From: Lachnospiraceae bacterium
Lineage (GTDB): Bacteria; Bacillota; Clostridia; Lachnospirales; Lachnospiraceae
Assembly (NCBI GenBank): GCA_910575445.1
Contig: CAJTFW010000001.1
Coordinates: 496,001 to 560,000, forward strand
DNA length: 64,000 bases
Direction: 5' to 3'
This document shows, in pieces, positions 54,159 to 63,512 of this stretch; within the stretch, counting starts at the first letter, position 1; the number at the start of each line of letters is the position of its first letter. The translations under genes and the position numbers were made by a program. Below the pieces are notes generated by a model. The model searched no databases, had not been told where the DNA came from, and saw only the letters and a program-made list of their open reading frames with translations.

Positions 54159-55382
54159 TTGGTATACAAACAAAGATTTGAAAATCCTAACTATAAAAGT
54201 ACAGCCAGTAAAAATTATGCGCATATTCGGTATATCGCTACTCGTCCAAGAGTAGAAAAAAATGATGGAAGGAATCATGGGTTGTTTGGTTGTTTGATAC
54301 CAGGAACGCCTATGCTAGAGTTTCATCATTGGCAAGATGTAGCCCAGTTGGTATATAGAAATTCCAAAAGACATGTTGTAATGTATCGCAGTGTAGTTTC
54401 CTTTGCAGAAGATACAGCAAAAGAATTGATGTTGACAGATAAAAAAGCATGGCAACGATATATAGAGAATCACATTCGTACAATTGCAGAAAAAAATCAT
54501 ATTCAACGAGAACATTTTCAATGGGCGGCAGCAATACATAAAGAAGAGAATCATCCACATATACATATTGTATTTTGGGATGATTCTGAAGAAAAAGCCA
54601 AGATTAAGAACCCTTTTACTCATTCTTCGATTCCTAATCATATTCGCAAACAGATGATAAAAGATACATTTGCTATAAGAATACGTGCGTATGGAGAAGA
54701 AAAAAATAAAGCTGTGACAGATTTGCGAAAGATTAGTGATGAGCTTGTGGAAGACTTTGAACATCATGTTCGCTTGATAGAAAGAAAAAAATATCAACGA
54801 ATTCGTGAAGAATGTAAGTTAGAGGTAGAATTATCAGAGGATTTTAAGTTTGCCAATCATATATTAAATGATGTTGTTGGCAAAGTGTTTCAGTTGAAAG
54901 CGATGCTGCCACCAAGAGGAAGAATTGCTTATCAGTTTTTATCAGAAGATATGAAACAACAGACAGACTGCCTAGTGAAATATTTGCTTTCTCAAATTAT
55001 AGAATTAGATAAGTTGAAAATAGACTATGTGGAGAGCAAATTGAAAATGGTTTATCTGTATGGAGGTAACGAAGCATATATTTTTTCTCAAAAAAAGAGA
55101 TTTGAAAAAGAAGCTGACAAAATAATTGCAAATCGAATTTTAGGGATGGTAAAGACATTAAATCGATTAGATGATGAGTACAAGACAATAGATTGTCAGT
55201 ATCGCCAACGAAAATACTATGCAGAACAGATGATTTTGGAAATAATGGATATGTTCGTATCTTTAGTTGAAACAAATTATCATCACTATAATAAGTTTAA
55301 AAAGACATGGAACAGTGAGCTTTCAAAAGATGCACGAAAGGAGTTGTACTTAAAATATCAAGATAAAGGTTATGAGCATTAA
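54159..55382 (+). CDS. MobP-type relaxase
   Basis: The 407-residue protein should nick oriT and lead single-stranded DNA transfer. The N-terminal part has NYKSTASKNYAHIRYIATRP, typical of Bacillota MobP relaxases, and the three-His metal motif HPHIHIVFWDD. The C-terminus is helical and Lys-rich. The start is unclear: TTG 54159 is the only candidate in frame after a stop at 54141, and AAGG lies about ten bases upstream, whereas the stronger AGGAGG at 54135 is too far. The coupling protein gene follows after 30 bases. oriT is likely close by but I could not locate it. Confidence 0.85.
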   Translation: MVYKQRFENPNYKSTASKNYAHIRYIATRPRVEKNDGRNHGLFGCLIPGTPMLEFHHWQDVAQLVYRNSKRHVVMYRSVVSFAEDTAKELMLTDKKAWQRYIENHIRTIAEKNHIQREHFQWAAAIHKEENHPHIHIVFWDDSEEKAKIKNPFTHSSIPNHIRKQMIKDTFAIRIRAYGEEKNKAVTDLRKISDELVEDFEHHVRLIERKKYQRIREECKLEVELSEDFKFANHILNDVVGKVFQLKAMLPPRGRIAYQFLSEDMKQQTDCLVKYLLSQIIELDKLKIDYVESKLKMVYLYGGNEAYIFSQKKRFEKEADKIIANRILGMVKTLNRLDDEYKTIDCQYRQRKYYAEQMILEIMDMFVSLVETNYHHYNKFKKTWNSELSKDARKELYLKYQDKGYEH

Positions 55383-55412
55383 AATTGGTCTTTAGTGTAA
55401 GGACGATTACTT

Positions 55413-57455
55413 ATGAAAACAACAGAAAAGATTATCTTAAGCACTATCTTGTTAGGGATAGGAAGTATTTTGAACCTGTATTTTACAGCAGCTTTGCATG
55501 GGATAATGTCTAGGCAATGTGATAAATTAACAGTATTTCCGATTTTACAATGTATTATAGGACTGTTTACAGAACATCAACAGTTATTATTGTTTCTATC
55601 TTTTGAGGGATTTTTGGTATTGTGTTGTATTCTATTTTGGGTACAGAATCATCAATCTTATCAAAGTACTCTTATTAAAGTTACAAATAGTATCTATACA
55701 CCTGCTCCAGTTGGACAGTATCAGCATGGTTCTTCTAGATGGTTAAGACAAGCAGAGTGGGATATGGTATTTCAAACCCAAATAATTACGCCATATCAAG
55801 AGGTGATTCAGATGCTTTTGCGTGATGGAAAGGAGGAAAAAGCAATACAAACAAAATCAAATCGTCAAGGAGGTGATATATATAAGTTATTTTCCAAAGG
55901 AGGTATTGTAGTGGGAATGGAGAAAGTTGGAAACAAAGAAAAATTGTATATGATTGGAGATGATACACATACACTGACGATTGGTGCCACGCGTTCTGGA
56001 AAAACACGTTGCTTAGTGATTCCATCAATTTGTTCTATTGCATTGTCTGGAGAGAGTCTAGTTATCAGCGACCCCAAAGCAGAGCTGTATCACTATACGG
56101 CTGATTACTTACGAAAATTAAAATATGAGGTGATTTGTTTAGACTTTAAATGTCCAGAGAAAAGTACTCATTATAATCTACTTCAGCCAGTGATAGATGC
56201 TGTAAATGAGGAAGATATGGAACGTGCAGAGATATATGCATGGGATATTACGAATATTCTTGTAGGGGATAATATTTCTAATGAGAAGATTTGGGAAAAT
56301 GGTGAAAAGTCTACCATAGCAGCGTCTATTCTCTGTGTAGTGGTAGATAATAAAAAACGACCAGAATATCAAAATCTTACAAATGTATATTGGTTTATTG
56401 CAGAGATGAGTAAACCTATCAATGGTAAAACACCTATGAGTGAGTATATGAAAAAACTTCCACCAAAGCATCCAGCAAGAGCGTTAATGTCTATTACAGA
56501 AGTAGCACCTAGTCGTACTAAAGGAAGTTTTGACACATCTGCATTGACAACGTTACGTTTATTTACAAGTCGTTCTATCTATGCAATTACTCATAAGAGC
56601 GATTATAATATTGCAGATATTGGAAGAAAAAAACAAGCATTATTTTTGATTCTGCCAGATGAGAAGACTACTTATTATCCAATCGCAAGTTTAATGGTGT
56701 CGCAACTTTATGAACTGTTGGTACGTCAATCAGATATGAGAGGAGGTCGTTTGGAAAATAGGGTAAATTTTGTACTAGATGAATTTGGCAATTTTACAAA
56801 GTTAAGTGATTTTACAAATAAGCTTACAGTTGCAGGTGGACGTGGAGTACGATTTAATTTATTTTTGCAAAGTTTTGAGCAGCTCACACAAAAATATGAT
56901 AAAGAAACTGCAGCGATTGTAAAATCCAACTGTCAGACTTGGATTTACCTTCAAGCAGATGACAAAGAAACGTTGCAAGAGGTATGTGATAAACTAGGTA
57001 AATATACTACTTCCGCTTATCAGTTATCTAGTCAACATGGGAGATATATCAACCCAAGCAGTTCTCATAGTATTAGTCTTGTGGCAAGAGAGCTTTTAAC
57101 TACAGATGAGATACGTCGTATTTCTCGGCCCAATCAGATTGTAATTAGTAGAGCACATCCAGCTATGATGCATGCGCCAGATTTATCTGAATGGTATTTT
57201 AATAAAATGTGTGGGTTAGGTGATAAGGAGCATAACCGCAAAGTACGAGAGGAGCGGGAAAAAGCTAGACCAATACTATCAGATAAAATGGAAGAAATTC
57301 CTTTATGGAATATATGGGTGTATTGTGCAAAAGAGTTACAACTTAAAGAGGCACAACAAAAATCGCAAGCTTTTGCAGCACAGACAGAAATGATATTCTC
57401 ATCTATGAAAGCTTATAAAAGAACAGGAGGTTTAGATGAAAGCGAAGAAAGTTAA
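55413..57455 (+). CDS. VirD4/TraG-family type IV coupling protein
   Basis: This 680-residue ATPase links the relaxosome to the type IV secretion channel and pumps DNA. Two membrane helices lie in the first 85 residues (IILSTILLGIGSILNLYF and LLLFLSFEGFLVLCCILFW). Walker A is GATRSGKTRCLVIPSI near residue 191, followed by VISDPKAELYHYTADYL, and Walker B is VNFVLDEFGNF near 451. SMVSQLYELL and TNKLTVAGGRGVR are further conserved blocks. The end overlaps the pilin-like gene by 20 bases. Confidence 0.95.
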   Translation: MKTTEKIILSTILLGIGSILNLYFTAALHGIMSRQCDKLTVFPILQCIIGLFTEHQQLLLFLSFEGFLVLCCILFWVQNHQSYQSTLIKVTNSIYTPAPVGQYQHGSSRWLRQAEWDMVFQTQIITPYQEVIQMLLRDGKEEKAIQTKSNRQGGDIYKLFSKGGIVVGMEKVGNKEKLYMIGDDTHTLTIGATRSGKTRCLVIPSICSIALSGESLVISDPKAELYHYTADYLRKLKYEVICLDFKCPEKSTHYNLLQPVIDAVNEEDMERAEIYAWDITNILVGDNISNEKIWENGEKSTIAASILCVVVDNKKRPEYQNLTNVYWFIAEMSKPINGKTPMSEYMKKLPPKHPARALMSITEVAPSRTKGSFDTSALTTLRLFTSRSIYAITHKSDYNIADIGRKKQALFLILPDEKTTYYPIASLMVSQLYELLVRQSDMRGGRLENRVNFVLDEFGNFTKLSDFTNKLTVAGGRGVRFNLFLQSFEQLTQKYDKETAAIVKSNCQTWIYLQADDKETLQEVCDKLGKYTTSAYQLSSQHGRYINPSSSHSISLVARELLTTDEIRRISRPNQIVISRAHPAMMHAPDLSEWYFNKMCGLGDKEHNRKVREEREKARPILSDKMEEIPLWNIWVYCAKELQLKEAQQKSQAFAAQTEMIFSSMKAYKRTGGLDESEES

Positions 57456-57771
57456 ACAAATGGTAGGCACATGTGTGTCTACTTTTTATTTTGTGTTGAT
57501 ATGCAGTTTTAAGACATATGCTGCAGGTATTGGGGGCAGTCAACTTGCTAGAGGAACAGAGCGACTAATTGCAGATGCGACTACTTGGCTTATGATATTA
57601 GCTCCAGTAGTTGCTGGACTTTTAATTATTTATTTTTGTATTCGTCGTTCGGCAGCGGATGAGATGGACCAAAAGAAGTGGAATAATCGCATTGTAGCTG
57701 CGATTGTTTCCTGTATTGGTGCAGTGTTAGGAAGTGCAACACTGAATATTATTATTGGTTACTATCAATAA
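57436..57771 (+). CDS. VirB2/TrbC-like small membrane protein
   Basis: The 111-residue protein has a likely signal peptide (STFYFVLICSFKTYAAG), a short hydrophilic segment and two membrane helices (TTWLMILAPVVAGLLIIYF and AAIVSCIGAVLGSATLNIII) with a positively charged loop. This is the plan of VirB2/TrbC pilins or of similar small proteins after virD4 in Clostridial ICEs. AGGAGG in the coupling-protein gene serves as ribosome site. A weak hairpin follows at 57795. Confidence 0.65.
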   Translation: MKAKKVKQMVGTCVSTFYFVLICSFKTYAAGIGGSQLARGTERLIADATTWLMILAPVVAGLLIIYFCIRRSAADEMDQKKWNNRIVAAIVSCIGAVLGSATLNIIIGYYQ

Positions 57772-57794
57772 TCGGTTGTTAATTTGTGTAAGAG

Positions 57795-57811
57795 CGTAGA
57801 GGATTTCTACG
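57795..57811 (+). other. Small hairpin between the pilin-like and DUF6133-like genes
   Basis: CGTAGA pairs with TCTACG around a 5-base loop, followed by ATTTTGCT. It could weakly terminate or protect the upstream transcript. Confidence 0.4.
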
Positions 57812-57854
57812 ATTTTGCTATATAAACTATAATTTAAAAAGGAGAATGGATACT

Positions 57855-58106
57855 ATGAAAAACATCAGAGACAAAATGGACGAACTGGCTATTAATGGAT
57901 GGGTGAAGGGCATGCAGCTAAAAGTAAAGCTTGAAGATATCTTTACACAAAAGTCTGGCGAAGGATTTGTTGATACTGCGTTGAAAATCTTGATTTCGGT
58001 GGTAGTTGGTGCGCTACTATTAGCAGGTCTGTATACACTTTTTAAAGACACAATTCTGCCTACTCTAACCCAAAAGATTACCACTTTATTTAACTATCAG
58101 GGATAA
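57855..58106 (+). CDS. DUF6133-like small membrane protein
   Basis: The 83-residue protein has a basic N-terminus and the block SGEGFVDTALKILISVVVGA with one membrane helix, ending DTILPTLTQKITTLFNY. This matches my memory of the DUF6133 family found next to virD4 in Tn1549-like elements. AAAGGAG directly abuts ATG 57846, which is too close, so ATG 57855 is chosen. Family function is unknown; location suggests a transfer-channel or pilin-like part. Confidence 0.7.
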   Translation: MKNIRDKMDELAINGWVKGMQLKVKLEDIFTQKSGEGFVDTALKILISVVVGALLLAGLYTLFKDTILPTLTQKITTLFNYQG

Positions 58107-58116
58107 CGTATTCACA

Positions 58117-58146
58117 GCCAGCTCTATTTAAAAGAATAGGGCTGGC
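58117..58146 (+). other. Stable hairpin after the DUF6133-like gene
   Basis: GCCAGCTCTATT pairs with AATAGGGCTGGC (one wobble) around a 6-base loop. There is no T-run, so it looks like an mRNA-stabilising element that favours the upstream small-protein transcript. Confidence 0.65.
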
Positions 58147-58170
58147 ATACTTAGTGCGAAGGAGGATTTT

Positions 58171-58446
58171 ATGAAAATTAAGAGTAAAATAGTTGCCAGA
58201 TATGAAAATAAAGACAAATTAAAAGCAGTTGCTACAGTTTGTCTAGATGGAAGATTTTTGATTACAGGAGTTCGTGTGGCAGATTGCCAAAATGGCTTAA
58301 CAGTATTTATGCCAAGCCGTGAGATTCGTGCAGGAGAATATAGAGATATTTGTTTTCCGATTACACTAGATTTATATAAAGCAATTAAAAATAGTGTACT
58401 AGAAGCATATGCGCAATCTGAAAAAGATGGTCTAGTGGAAAAGTAA
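58171..58446 (+). CDS. SpoVG-like protein
   Basis: The 91-residue protein has the SpoVG layout: KLKAVATVCLDGRFLITGVR, NGLTVFMPSREIRAGEYRD and ICFPITLDLYKAIKNSVLEA. SpoVG proteins bind nucleic acids and affect sporulation and other gene expression. Chromosomal SpoVG differs in sequence; this copy belongs to the transfer operon, with AAGGAGG before its ATG. It may regulate ICE genes; carriage by an element sitting in a sporulation gene is worth noting. Confidence 0.8.
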   Translation: MKIKSKIVARYENKDKLKAVATVCLDGRFLITGVRVADCQNGLTVFMPSREIRAGEYRDICFPITLDLYKAIKNSVLEAYAQSEKDGLVEK

Positions 58447-58460
58447 TATGGGGTGATGGA

Positions 58461-59288
58461 TTGGAAATAATTCTTGTATTGTTAATTGTAGCTATTTTAA
58501 ATGGAGCGATTGCTTATATTGATGAAATGCTTTCAGAATTGGTTCCACTGACATTGCATGCAGATAACTATATGATTGGTATAAGTGGAAGCAGTATGGT
58601 AGAAATGTTGTTTGAAATTATACTAGGATTTGGTGTATCGTTGATTATCCTAAAGTTTCTAAAAAAAGGGTTTGAATGTTATGTAATGTGGACAGATGGA
58701 GACCCTGATAGCGAGCCAGTCTATCTTGTAACTCGTTTTATTCAGGCGATAGCAGTAGCAGTCTGTTTTCCCATGTTATATGAGTGGATGGCAGATATTA
58801 CAACAAATCTGATAGGGGAATTGTTGAGTGCTATTGGAGTATCTACAAATTATAACTGGCAGGCATGGGTAGATGGTCTTGCATCAGCTGGAATTGTAAC
58901 AGCAGTTTTTGGACTTGTATTTGTAATTAGTTATTTTATGTTATACTTTCAGTTTTTAATGAGAGGCTTAGAGATTATGATTCTGCGGATTGGTCTGCCT
59001 CTTGCCTGTGTGGGGCTTTTAGATAATGATAAAGGAGTATTTAGAACATATATAATGAAATTTTTCCAGACCACCTTTTCTGTGGTAGTGCAGATTACCC
59101 TTTGCAAACTTGGGATTGGCATGATGATAAATATGAGTGTATTTTGGGGAATTGCTTGTATGGTACTTGCCATCAAAACACCGCGTTTTTTAAGTGATTT
59201 TATGGTTCCACTTAGTGGTGGTAAAGTTGTGAATAATGTCTATCATTCTATCAGATTAGTAGGTATGGCTAAAAACCTTATAAAGTAA
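58461..59288 (+). CDS. VirB6/TrbL-like conjugation membrane protein
   Basis: The 275-residue protein has about seven membrane helices, for example IILVLLIVAILNGAIAYI, IAVAVCFPMLYEWM, GIVTAVFGLVFVISYFML and VFWGIACMVLAIKTP. The block MRGLEIMILRIGLPLACVGL followed by YIMKFFQTTFSVVVQ is typical of TrbL/VirB6-type channel proteins in Bacillota ICEs. TTG 58461 follows GGGGTGATGGA. It probably forms part of the inner-membrane channel. Confidence 0.75.
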   Translation: MEIILVLLIVAILNGAIAYIDEMLSELVPLTLHADNYMIGISGSSMVEMLFEIILGFGVSLIILKFLKKGFECYVMWTDGDPDSEPVYLVTRFIQAIAVAVCFPMLYEWMADITTNLIGELLSAIGVSTNYNWQAWVDGLASAGIVTAVFGLVFVISYFMLYFQFLMRGLEIMILRIGLPLACVGLLDNDKGVFRTYIMKFFQTTFSVVVQITLCKLGIGMMINMSVFWGIACMVLAIKTPRFLSDFMVPLSGGKVVNNVYHSIRLVGMAKNLIK

Positions 59289-59300
59289 AGGCGGTATAAT

Positions 59301-59513
59301 ATGGTGACGATTAATGATATTTCTATAGCCATTATTGCTTTGATTCGAGTAGGTGTAGTATTTCGATTTATTTATTGTATGGTTCGCTTAGAAAGTGCAG
59401 AGGAAGAACGCACACAATACAAGAAGCGGGCAAAAAATACCATATTGTTTTATATAATTGCGGAATCTGTTTGGCAGATAAAAGCAATTATTTTTTTCTA
59501 TTATGGAGCATAG
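59301..59513 (+). CDS. Small ICE membrane protein
   Basis: The 70-residue protein has two hydrophobic segments (ISIAIIALIRVGVVFRFIYC and ILFYIIAESVWQIKAIIFFY) separated by a charged stretch EEERTQYKKRAKN. It sits between the VirB6-like and VirB3-like genes with 10-12 base gaps and a GGCGG ribosome site. It is probably an accessory channel subunit. No named family can be assigned with confidence. Confidence 0.6.
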   Translation: MVTINDISIAIIALIRVGVVFRFIYCMVRLESAEEERTQYKKRAKNTILFYIIAESVWQIKAIIFFYYGA

Positions 59514-59522
59514 GGGGAAGGT

Positions 59523-59855
59523 ATGGAACAGGAAATTAGCCTATATATTCCTACAGGTGTAAAGGCACAAAATGAATTGTTTAATGGTTTTGGCAAACGA
59601 GAATTTTTGCAAAGTATGGTTGGTTCTCTATTAGGAGGAAGTATAGCAGTTTTGACTTGGATGATTTCTAAAAATGTGGCATTGACTGTTGTGACGATTT
59701 TAACAAGCATCTTTGGGAGTGTGATGATGTGTACGAAAGACCAAAATAATCAAAGTGTAGTAGACCAGATTGGAAATATGATTCGCTTTCATCGCAGTCA
59801 GCAAATTTATCCTTATCGTATGATAGATGAATGGAAGATGGTGGATAAAGTGTAG
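59523..59855 (+). CDS. PrgI/VirB3-like conjugation protein
   Basis: The 110-residue protein starts EQEISLYIPTGVKAQNELF and FNGFGKREFLQ, the usual start of PrgI-family proteins, followed by two membrane helices (MVGSLLGGSIAVLTWMI, ALTVVTILTSIFGSVMM). PrgI corresponds to VirB3 and is normally followed by the VirB4 ATPase gene. Here a prepilin peptidase gene comes next instead. GGGGGAAGG precedes the ATG. Confidence 0.8.
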   Translation: MEQEISLYIPTGVKAQNELFNGFGKREFLQSMVGSLLGGSIAVLTWMISKNVALTVVTILTSIFGSVMMCTKDQNNQSVVDQIGNMIRFHRSQQIYPYRMIDEWKMVDKV

Positions 59856-59884
59856 TATCTTTTTAAAAGAAATGGAGGTGTCTG

Positions 59885-60454
59885 ATGGAATGGATAAATC
59901 ATTTTAATATTTTTCTTGCTTGTACTTTGTTTATGTTATTTGCTGGTGTGTTATGTGATATGGTGCTGTTTCAGCTAATACAAGCAGAGAAAGTGCCTAT
60001 GACAGCTGCTATTATAATGATTGTAACAGCAATATTTTTAGAAATATATGGAACTTCTTTTTATACTTTGCGCTGTATTTTGATTTGCCATGTACTATTG
60101 TTAGCGGGAGCAGCAGACATTGCTAAACATGAAATACCAGATGCATTTCATTTATTAATAGCTATCATAGGTTTGATGGATTTTCAACCTATGGATGCAT
60201 TATATGGACTTTTGATAGTTCCTTTGCCATTTTTGATAGTAGCATTAAAAACAGGTAAGATTGGAGGCGGAGATGTAAAATTGATGGCAGCTTCTGGATT
60301 TGTATTAGGAGTGTCTAAAGGATTTTATATGATAATTTTAGGACTTGTTATGGCACTTTTGTGGAATGAAGTTATGCGTAGAGGAAAAGAAAGCATCCCT
60401 TTAGCGCCATTTCTTGCTTTGGGTTGTTTTATGGCATTATTGCCAGTTTCGTAA
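59885..60454 (+). CDS. Type IV prepilin peptidase (A24, TadV/CpaA-like)
   Basis: The 189-residue membrane peptidase should cut leader peptides of Flp-type prepilins. The two catalytic aspartates lie in GAADIAKHEIPDAFH and KIGGGDVKLMAASG. About six helices are present, and the N-terminal methylase domain of large PilD proteins is absent, as in TadV/CpaA. AATGGAGG precedes the ATG. It opens the Tad-like block CpaA-CpaB-CpaE-CpaF-TadB within the ICE. Confidence 0.88.
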   Translation: MEWINHFNIFLACTLFMLFAGVLCDMVLFQLIQAEKVPMTAAIIMIVTAIFLEIYGTSFYTLRCILICHVLLLAGAADIAKHEIPDAFHLLIAIIGLMDFQPMDALYGLLIVPLPFLIVALKTGKIGGGDVKLMAASGFVLGVSKGFYMIILGLVMALLWNEVMRRGKESIPLAPFLALGCFMALLPVS

Positions 60455-60479
60455 TTAGGATTGGAGGATAGATAAGAAT

Positions 60480-61265
60480 ATGAAAAATCTTTTGAAAAAC
60501 CGAATTGTAGTAGGACTTATTTGCATAATGGTATCTCTTATAATATGTTTTGGGTTGACACCGATGTTTAATGATGCATTAACATCTACAGCAGAGATTG
60601 TACGAGTGCATACAGAGATTCATAAAGGAGAGTTGATTACACCTAAAATGGTAACAACTGTAGAAGTGGGTGGCTATAATTTGCCTTCTAATGTTGTGTG
60701 CCAAATAGAGGATGTGGTAGGAAAATATGCAGATGCAGATTTTTATAAAGGCGATTATATTTTGGCCACGAAATTGTCAGATACACCACAACTGAAAAAT
60801 GAATATTTAACAGGACTAGATGGTACAAATCGGGCTATGTCCATTACTATCAAAAGCTTTGCAGCTGGATTATCAGGCAAACTAGAACGTGGAGATATTG
60901 TATCACTTATTGCTAATGATGTGGGAGATTTAAGAGAGACTATCATTCCTATAGAGCTACAATATGTAGAAGTTATTGCTACAACTTTAAGCGATGGTAC
61001 CGATAGCGACTTACAAGAAGAAGATAAGGAGACAGGACTTGCATCTACAATTACAGTTTTAGTTACTCCAGAACAAGCGAGACTTTTAGCAAAATTAGAA
61101 CAAGATGGAACTGTCCACGCAGCTCTTGTATATCGTGGTGACAGTCAAAATGCACAGAAGTTTTTAGAGGAACAGAAAAAAGTATTAGAAGAACTTATGT
61201 TCGAAAAAGAGGAAGAAGAAAATATAGAGGATGTGGAAAAGGAGGAAACAGAAGATAAGTTATGA
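60480..61265 (+). CDS. CpaB/RcpC-like pilus assembly protein with SAF domain
   Basis: The 261-residue protein has an N-terminal membrane anchor (GLICIMVSLIICFGLTP) and a SAF domain (TEIHKGELITPKMVTTVEVG, then VVGKYADADFYKGDYIL). A second domain follows (MSITIKSFAAGLSGKLERGD, then TVLVTPEQARLLAKLEQDG), as in CpaB/RcpC of Tad pili, and a Glu-rich tail ends it. It lies outside the membrane and may stabilise the pilus base. The end overlaps the CpaE-like gene (ATGA). Confidence 0.82.
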   Translation: MKNLLKNRIVVGLICIMVSLIICFGLTPMFNDALTSTAEIVRVHTEIHKGELITPKMVTTVEVGGYNLPSNVVCQIEDVVGKYADADFYKGDYILATKLSDTPQLKNEYLTGLDGTNRAMSITIKSFAAGLSGKLERGDIVSLIANDVGDLRETIIPIELQYVEVIATTLSDGTDSDLQEEDKETGLASTITVLVTPEQARLLAKLEQDGTVHAALVYRGDSQNAQKFLEEQKKVLEELMFEKEEEENIEDVEKEETEDKL

Positions 61266-62110
61266 TGAAACGGGAAAAAGTATTGACTATTATAGGGAGT
61301 CCAGGAAGCGGAAAAACAACTACTGCTGTGAAGTTAGCTCGTACTCTTGCAGCCAGAAGAAAAAATGTAATTATTGTGTTATGTGACCCTTTTACTCCAT
61401 CTATACCAGCATTACTTCCAGCAGGAATCATACATGATATTTCTTTGGGATATTTATTGACAGCTCCAGGAATAACTCAAAATGATATTTTAAATGCGTG
61501 TGTGCCAATATCTAGCAGTGAGTATATTAGTTTATTGGGATATCGCACAAGTGAAAGTCTAATGAATTATCCCAAAGTAACACGAGATAAAGCATTGGAA
61601 TTATTTATCTCTTTAAGATATCTTGCAGATTATATCATTATTGATAGTTCTACGATATTTGAAGCAGATCCCACTTCTTTTGTAGCGATTGAGATTGCAG
61701 ATAAAGTTCTCAAAATGGGGACAGCTAATTTAAAAGGGATTTCCTGGTTTCAAACCCATACACCTATGTTAGCTGATAGTCGTTATCACAAAGACAACCA
61801 TTTAATGGCAATTGGAAATCTGAAAGTAGGACAGGATTGGGAAGCGGTGACTGGACAATATGGAGGAATAGATTATATATTACCTTACATAGCAGAATTG
61901 GAACAACAAGACAATGAAATGTCATTATTTGAACCAATGTTTGCACCAGAAAGTGGTCTGTATCAAACAGAGATTAATCGTATTTTATTAGATGTATTTG
62001 AGTTTCAAGTGACACAAAATGTTATTTCTAAAAAGAAAAAACAGATAAAAAAAGAAATAAAAAAAGGGAGCTTCCAAATGCCTTTTATAAAGAACAAAGG
62101 AGAATATTAG
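61262..62110 (+). CDS. CpaE/TadZ-like P-loop ATPase
   Basis: The 282-residue protein has the P-loop SPGSGKTTTAVKLA and a Walker B-like YIIIDSSTIFEADP. ParA-like ATPases of this type (CpaE/TadZ) place Tad pilus machinery at a cell site. Here the P-loop lacks the deviant ParA lysine, so it is distinct from the ICE ParA. The Lys-rich C-terminus may bind membrane or DNA. ATG overlaps the CpaB-like stop, and CpaF follows after 16 bases. Confidence 0.75.
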   Translation: MMKREKVLTIIGSPGSGKTTTAVKLARTLAARRKNVIIVLCDPFTPSIPALLPAGIIHDISLGYLLTAPGITQNDILNACVPISSSEYISLLGYRTSESLMNYPKVTRDKALELFISLRYLADYIIIDSSTIFEADPTSFVAIEIADKVLKMGTANLKGISWFQTHTPMLADSRYHKDNHLMAIGNLKVGQDWEAVTGQYGGIDYILPYIAELEQQDNEMSLFEPMFAPESGLYQTEINRILLDVFEFQVTQNVISKKKKQIKKEIKKGSFQMPFIKNKGEY

Positions 62111-62126
62111 ATTAGGAGGGATTTGC

Positions 62127-63500
62127 TTGCAAGAAACACTTGATATACATAGTTATACAGAGCTGTTTGGAGGAGAGAAACAATATCGCTTATTTCCAGA
62201 AGTTTTAAAAGAAGTACAAGAGTATATTACCAAACATTATGCTTCTGTTTTAAAAGATGACCCAAAAAAAAGCCGTGAACTTATAAAATCATATATACAA
62301 AAATATCTAGAAAATAGTCATCTAGGGGTAGAAGATATGGAACAAGAAGAACTTTGTGAGCTGCTCTATGGAGAGATGACAGGTTTTTCTTTTTTGACAA
62401 AGTATCTGTATCGAGATGATGTAGAGGAGATTAATATTAATCAGTGGAAAGATGTAAAAATTACATATTCTACAGGGGAGATTTTACCTTGCAAAGAACA
62501 TTTTAATTCTCCTCAACATGCGATTGATGTAATTCGACGCATGTTACACAAATCAGGGATGATTTTTGATAGCGCACAAACAATTGTGGTAGGGCATCTA
62601 TCCAATAAAATCCGTATTACTGTTATGGGAGATGGAGTGATTGACAAGGATAAGGGGTTGTCTGCTTCTATACGTATTGTTAATCCTAGAAAGTTGACAA
62701 AACAGCAATTCGTGGAGTATGGAACAGCAACTGCAGAAATGTTAGATTTGTTGTCTGCTTGCTATTGCCATGGTGTATCCATGTGTATTACAGGAGCAAC
62801 CTCTAGTGGAAAGACTACACTGATGAGTTGGATATTAGGACAAGTACCTTATCATAGACGGATTGTTACACTAGAGCAAGGGTGTCGGGAATTTGATTTG
62901 ACGATAGAAGATGAGTATGGAAAGGTATTAAATAATGTTGTACATCTGGTAACCCGATTTTCAGATGACCCTAAACAGAATATTACATTAGTAAAATTAT
63001 TAGAGACGACTTTGACCATTAATCCAGATTGTGTAGCTGTTGCAGAAATGAAAGGTGCTGAAAGTATGCAGGCTATTAATGCAGCCAACACTGGCCATGC
63101 GGTTATTACTACCATTCATGCTAATTCTTGTGCAGATACGTATTATCGGATGGTAACATTGTGTAAACAATCTTATGATATGGATGATGCAACTCTTATA
63201 GGGCTTGCAACCAAAGCATTTCCTATTGTGGCTTTTGCAAAAAAGTTAGAAGACAATAGCAGAAGGCTGATGGAAATATCGGAATGTGAGTATCTATCAG
63301 ATGCTACGCAAGCAGGAGAGCGTAGATATCGGATGCGGACGTTGTTTCGCTTTCATATTACAGACAATCAGATAATAGATGGGCGAGCAAAAATTATTGG
63401 ATATTATGAGAAAGTAGAAGTACCTTCTGAAGGACTTTTAAAACGTCTGCGGGAAAATGGAATGTCTTTTCAGATGCAACAAAAACTTTTTGGTATATAA
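62127..63500 (+). CDS. CpaF/TadA-type secretion ATPase
   Basis: The 457-residue cytoplasmic ATPase should power pilus assembly. The N-terminal domain leads to the conserved DDVEEININQW block, then Walker A GATSSGKTTLMSWIL near residues 221-235, VTLEQGCREFDL (Glu box), Walker B region CVAVAEMKGAESMQAINA and the His box TGHAVITTIHANSC. These match CpaF/TadA of the type II/IV secretion ATPase family. TTG 62127 follows AGGAGGG at seven bases. It lies between CpaE-like and TadB-like genes. Confidence 0.92.
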   Translation: MQETLDIHSYTELFGGEKQYRLFPEVLKEVQEYITKHYASVLKDDPKKSRELIKSYIQKYLENSHLGVEDMEQEELCELLYGEMTGFSFLTKYLYRDDVEEININQWKDVKITYSTGEILPCKEHFNSPQHAIDVIRRMLHKSGMIFDSAQTIVVGHLSNKIRITVMGDGVIDKDKGLSASIRIVNPRKLTKQQFVEYGTATAEMLDLLSACYCHGVSMCITGATSSGKTTLMSWILGQVPYHRRIVTLEQGCREFDLTIEDEYGKVLNNVVHLVTRFSDDPKQNITLVKLLETTLTINPDCVAVAEMKGAESMQAINAANTGHAVITTIHANSCADTYYRMVTLCKQSYDMDDATLIGLATKAFPIVAFAKKLEDNSRRLMEISECEYLSDATQAGERRYRMRTLFRFHITDNQIIDGRAKIIGYYEKVEVPSEGLLKRLRENGMSFQMQQKLFGI

Positions 63501-63512
63501 GGAGGAAAAAAA

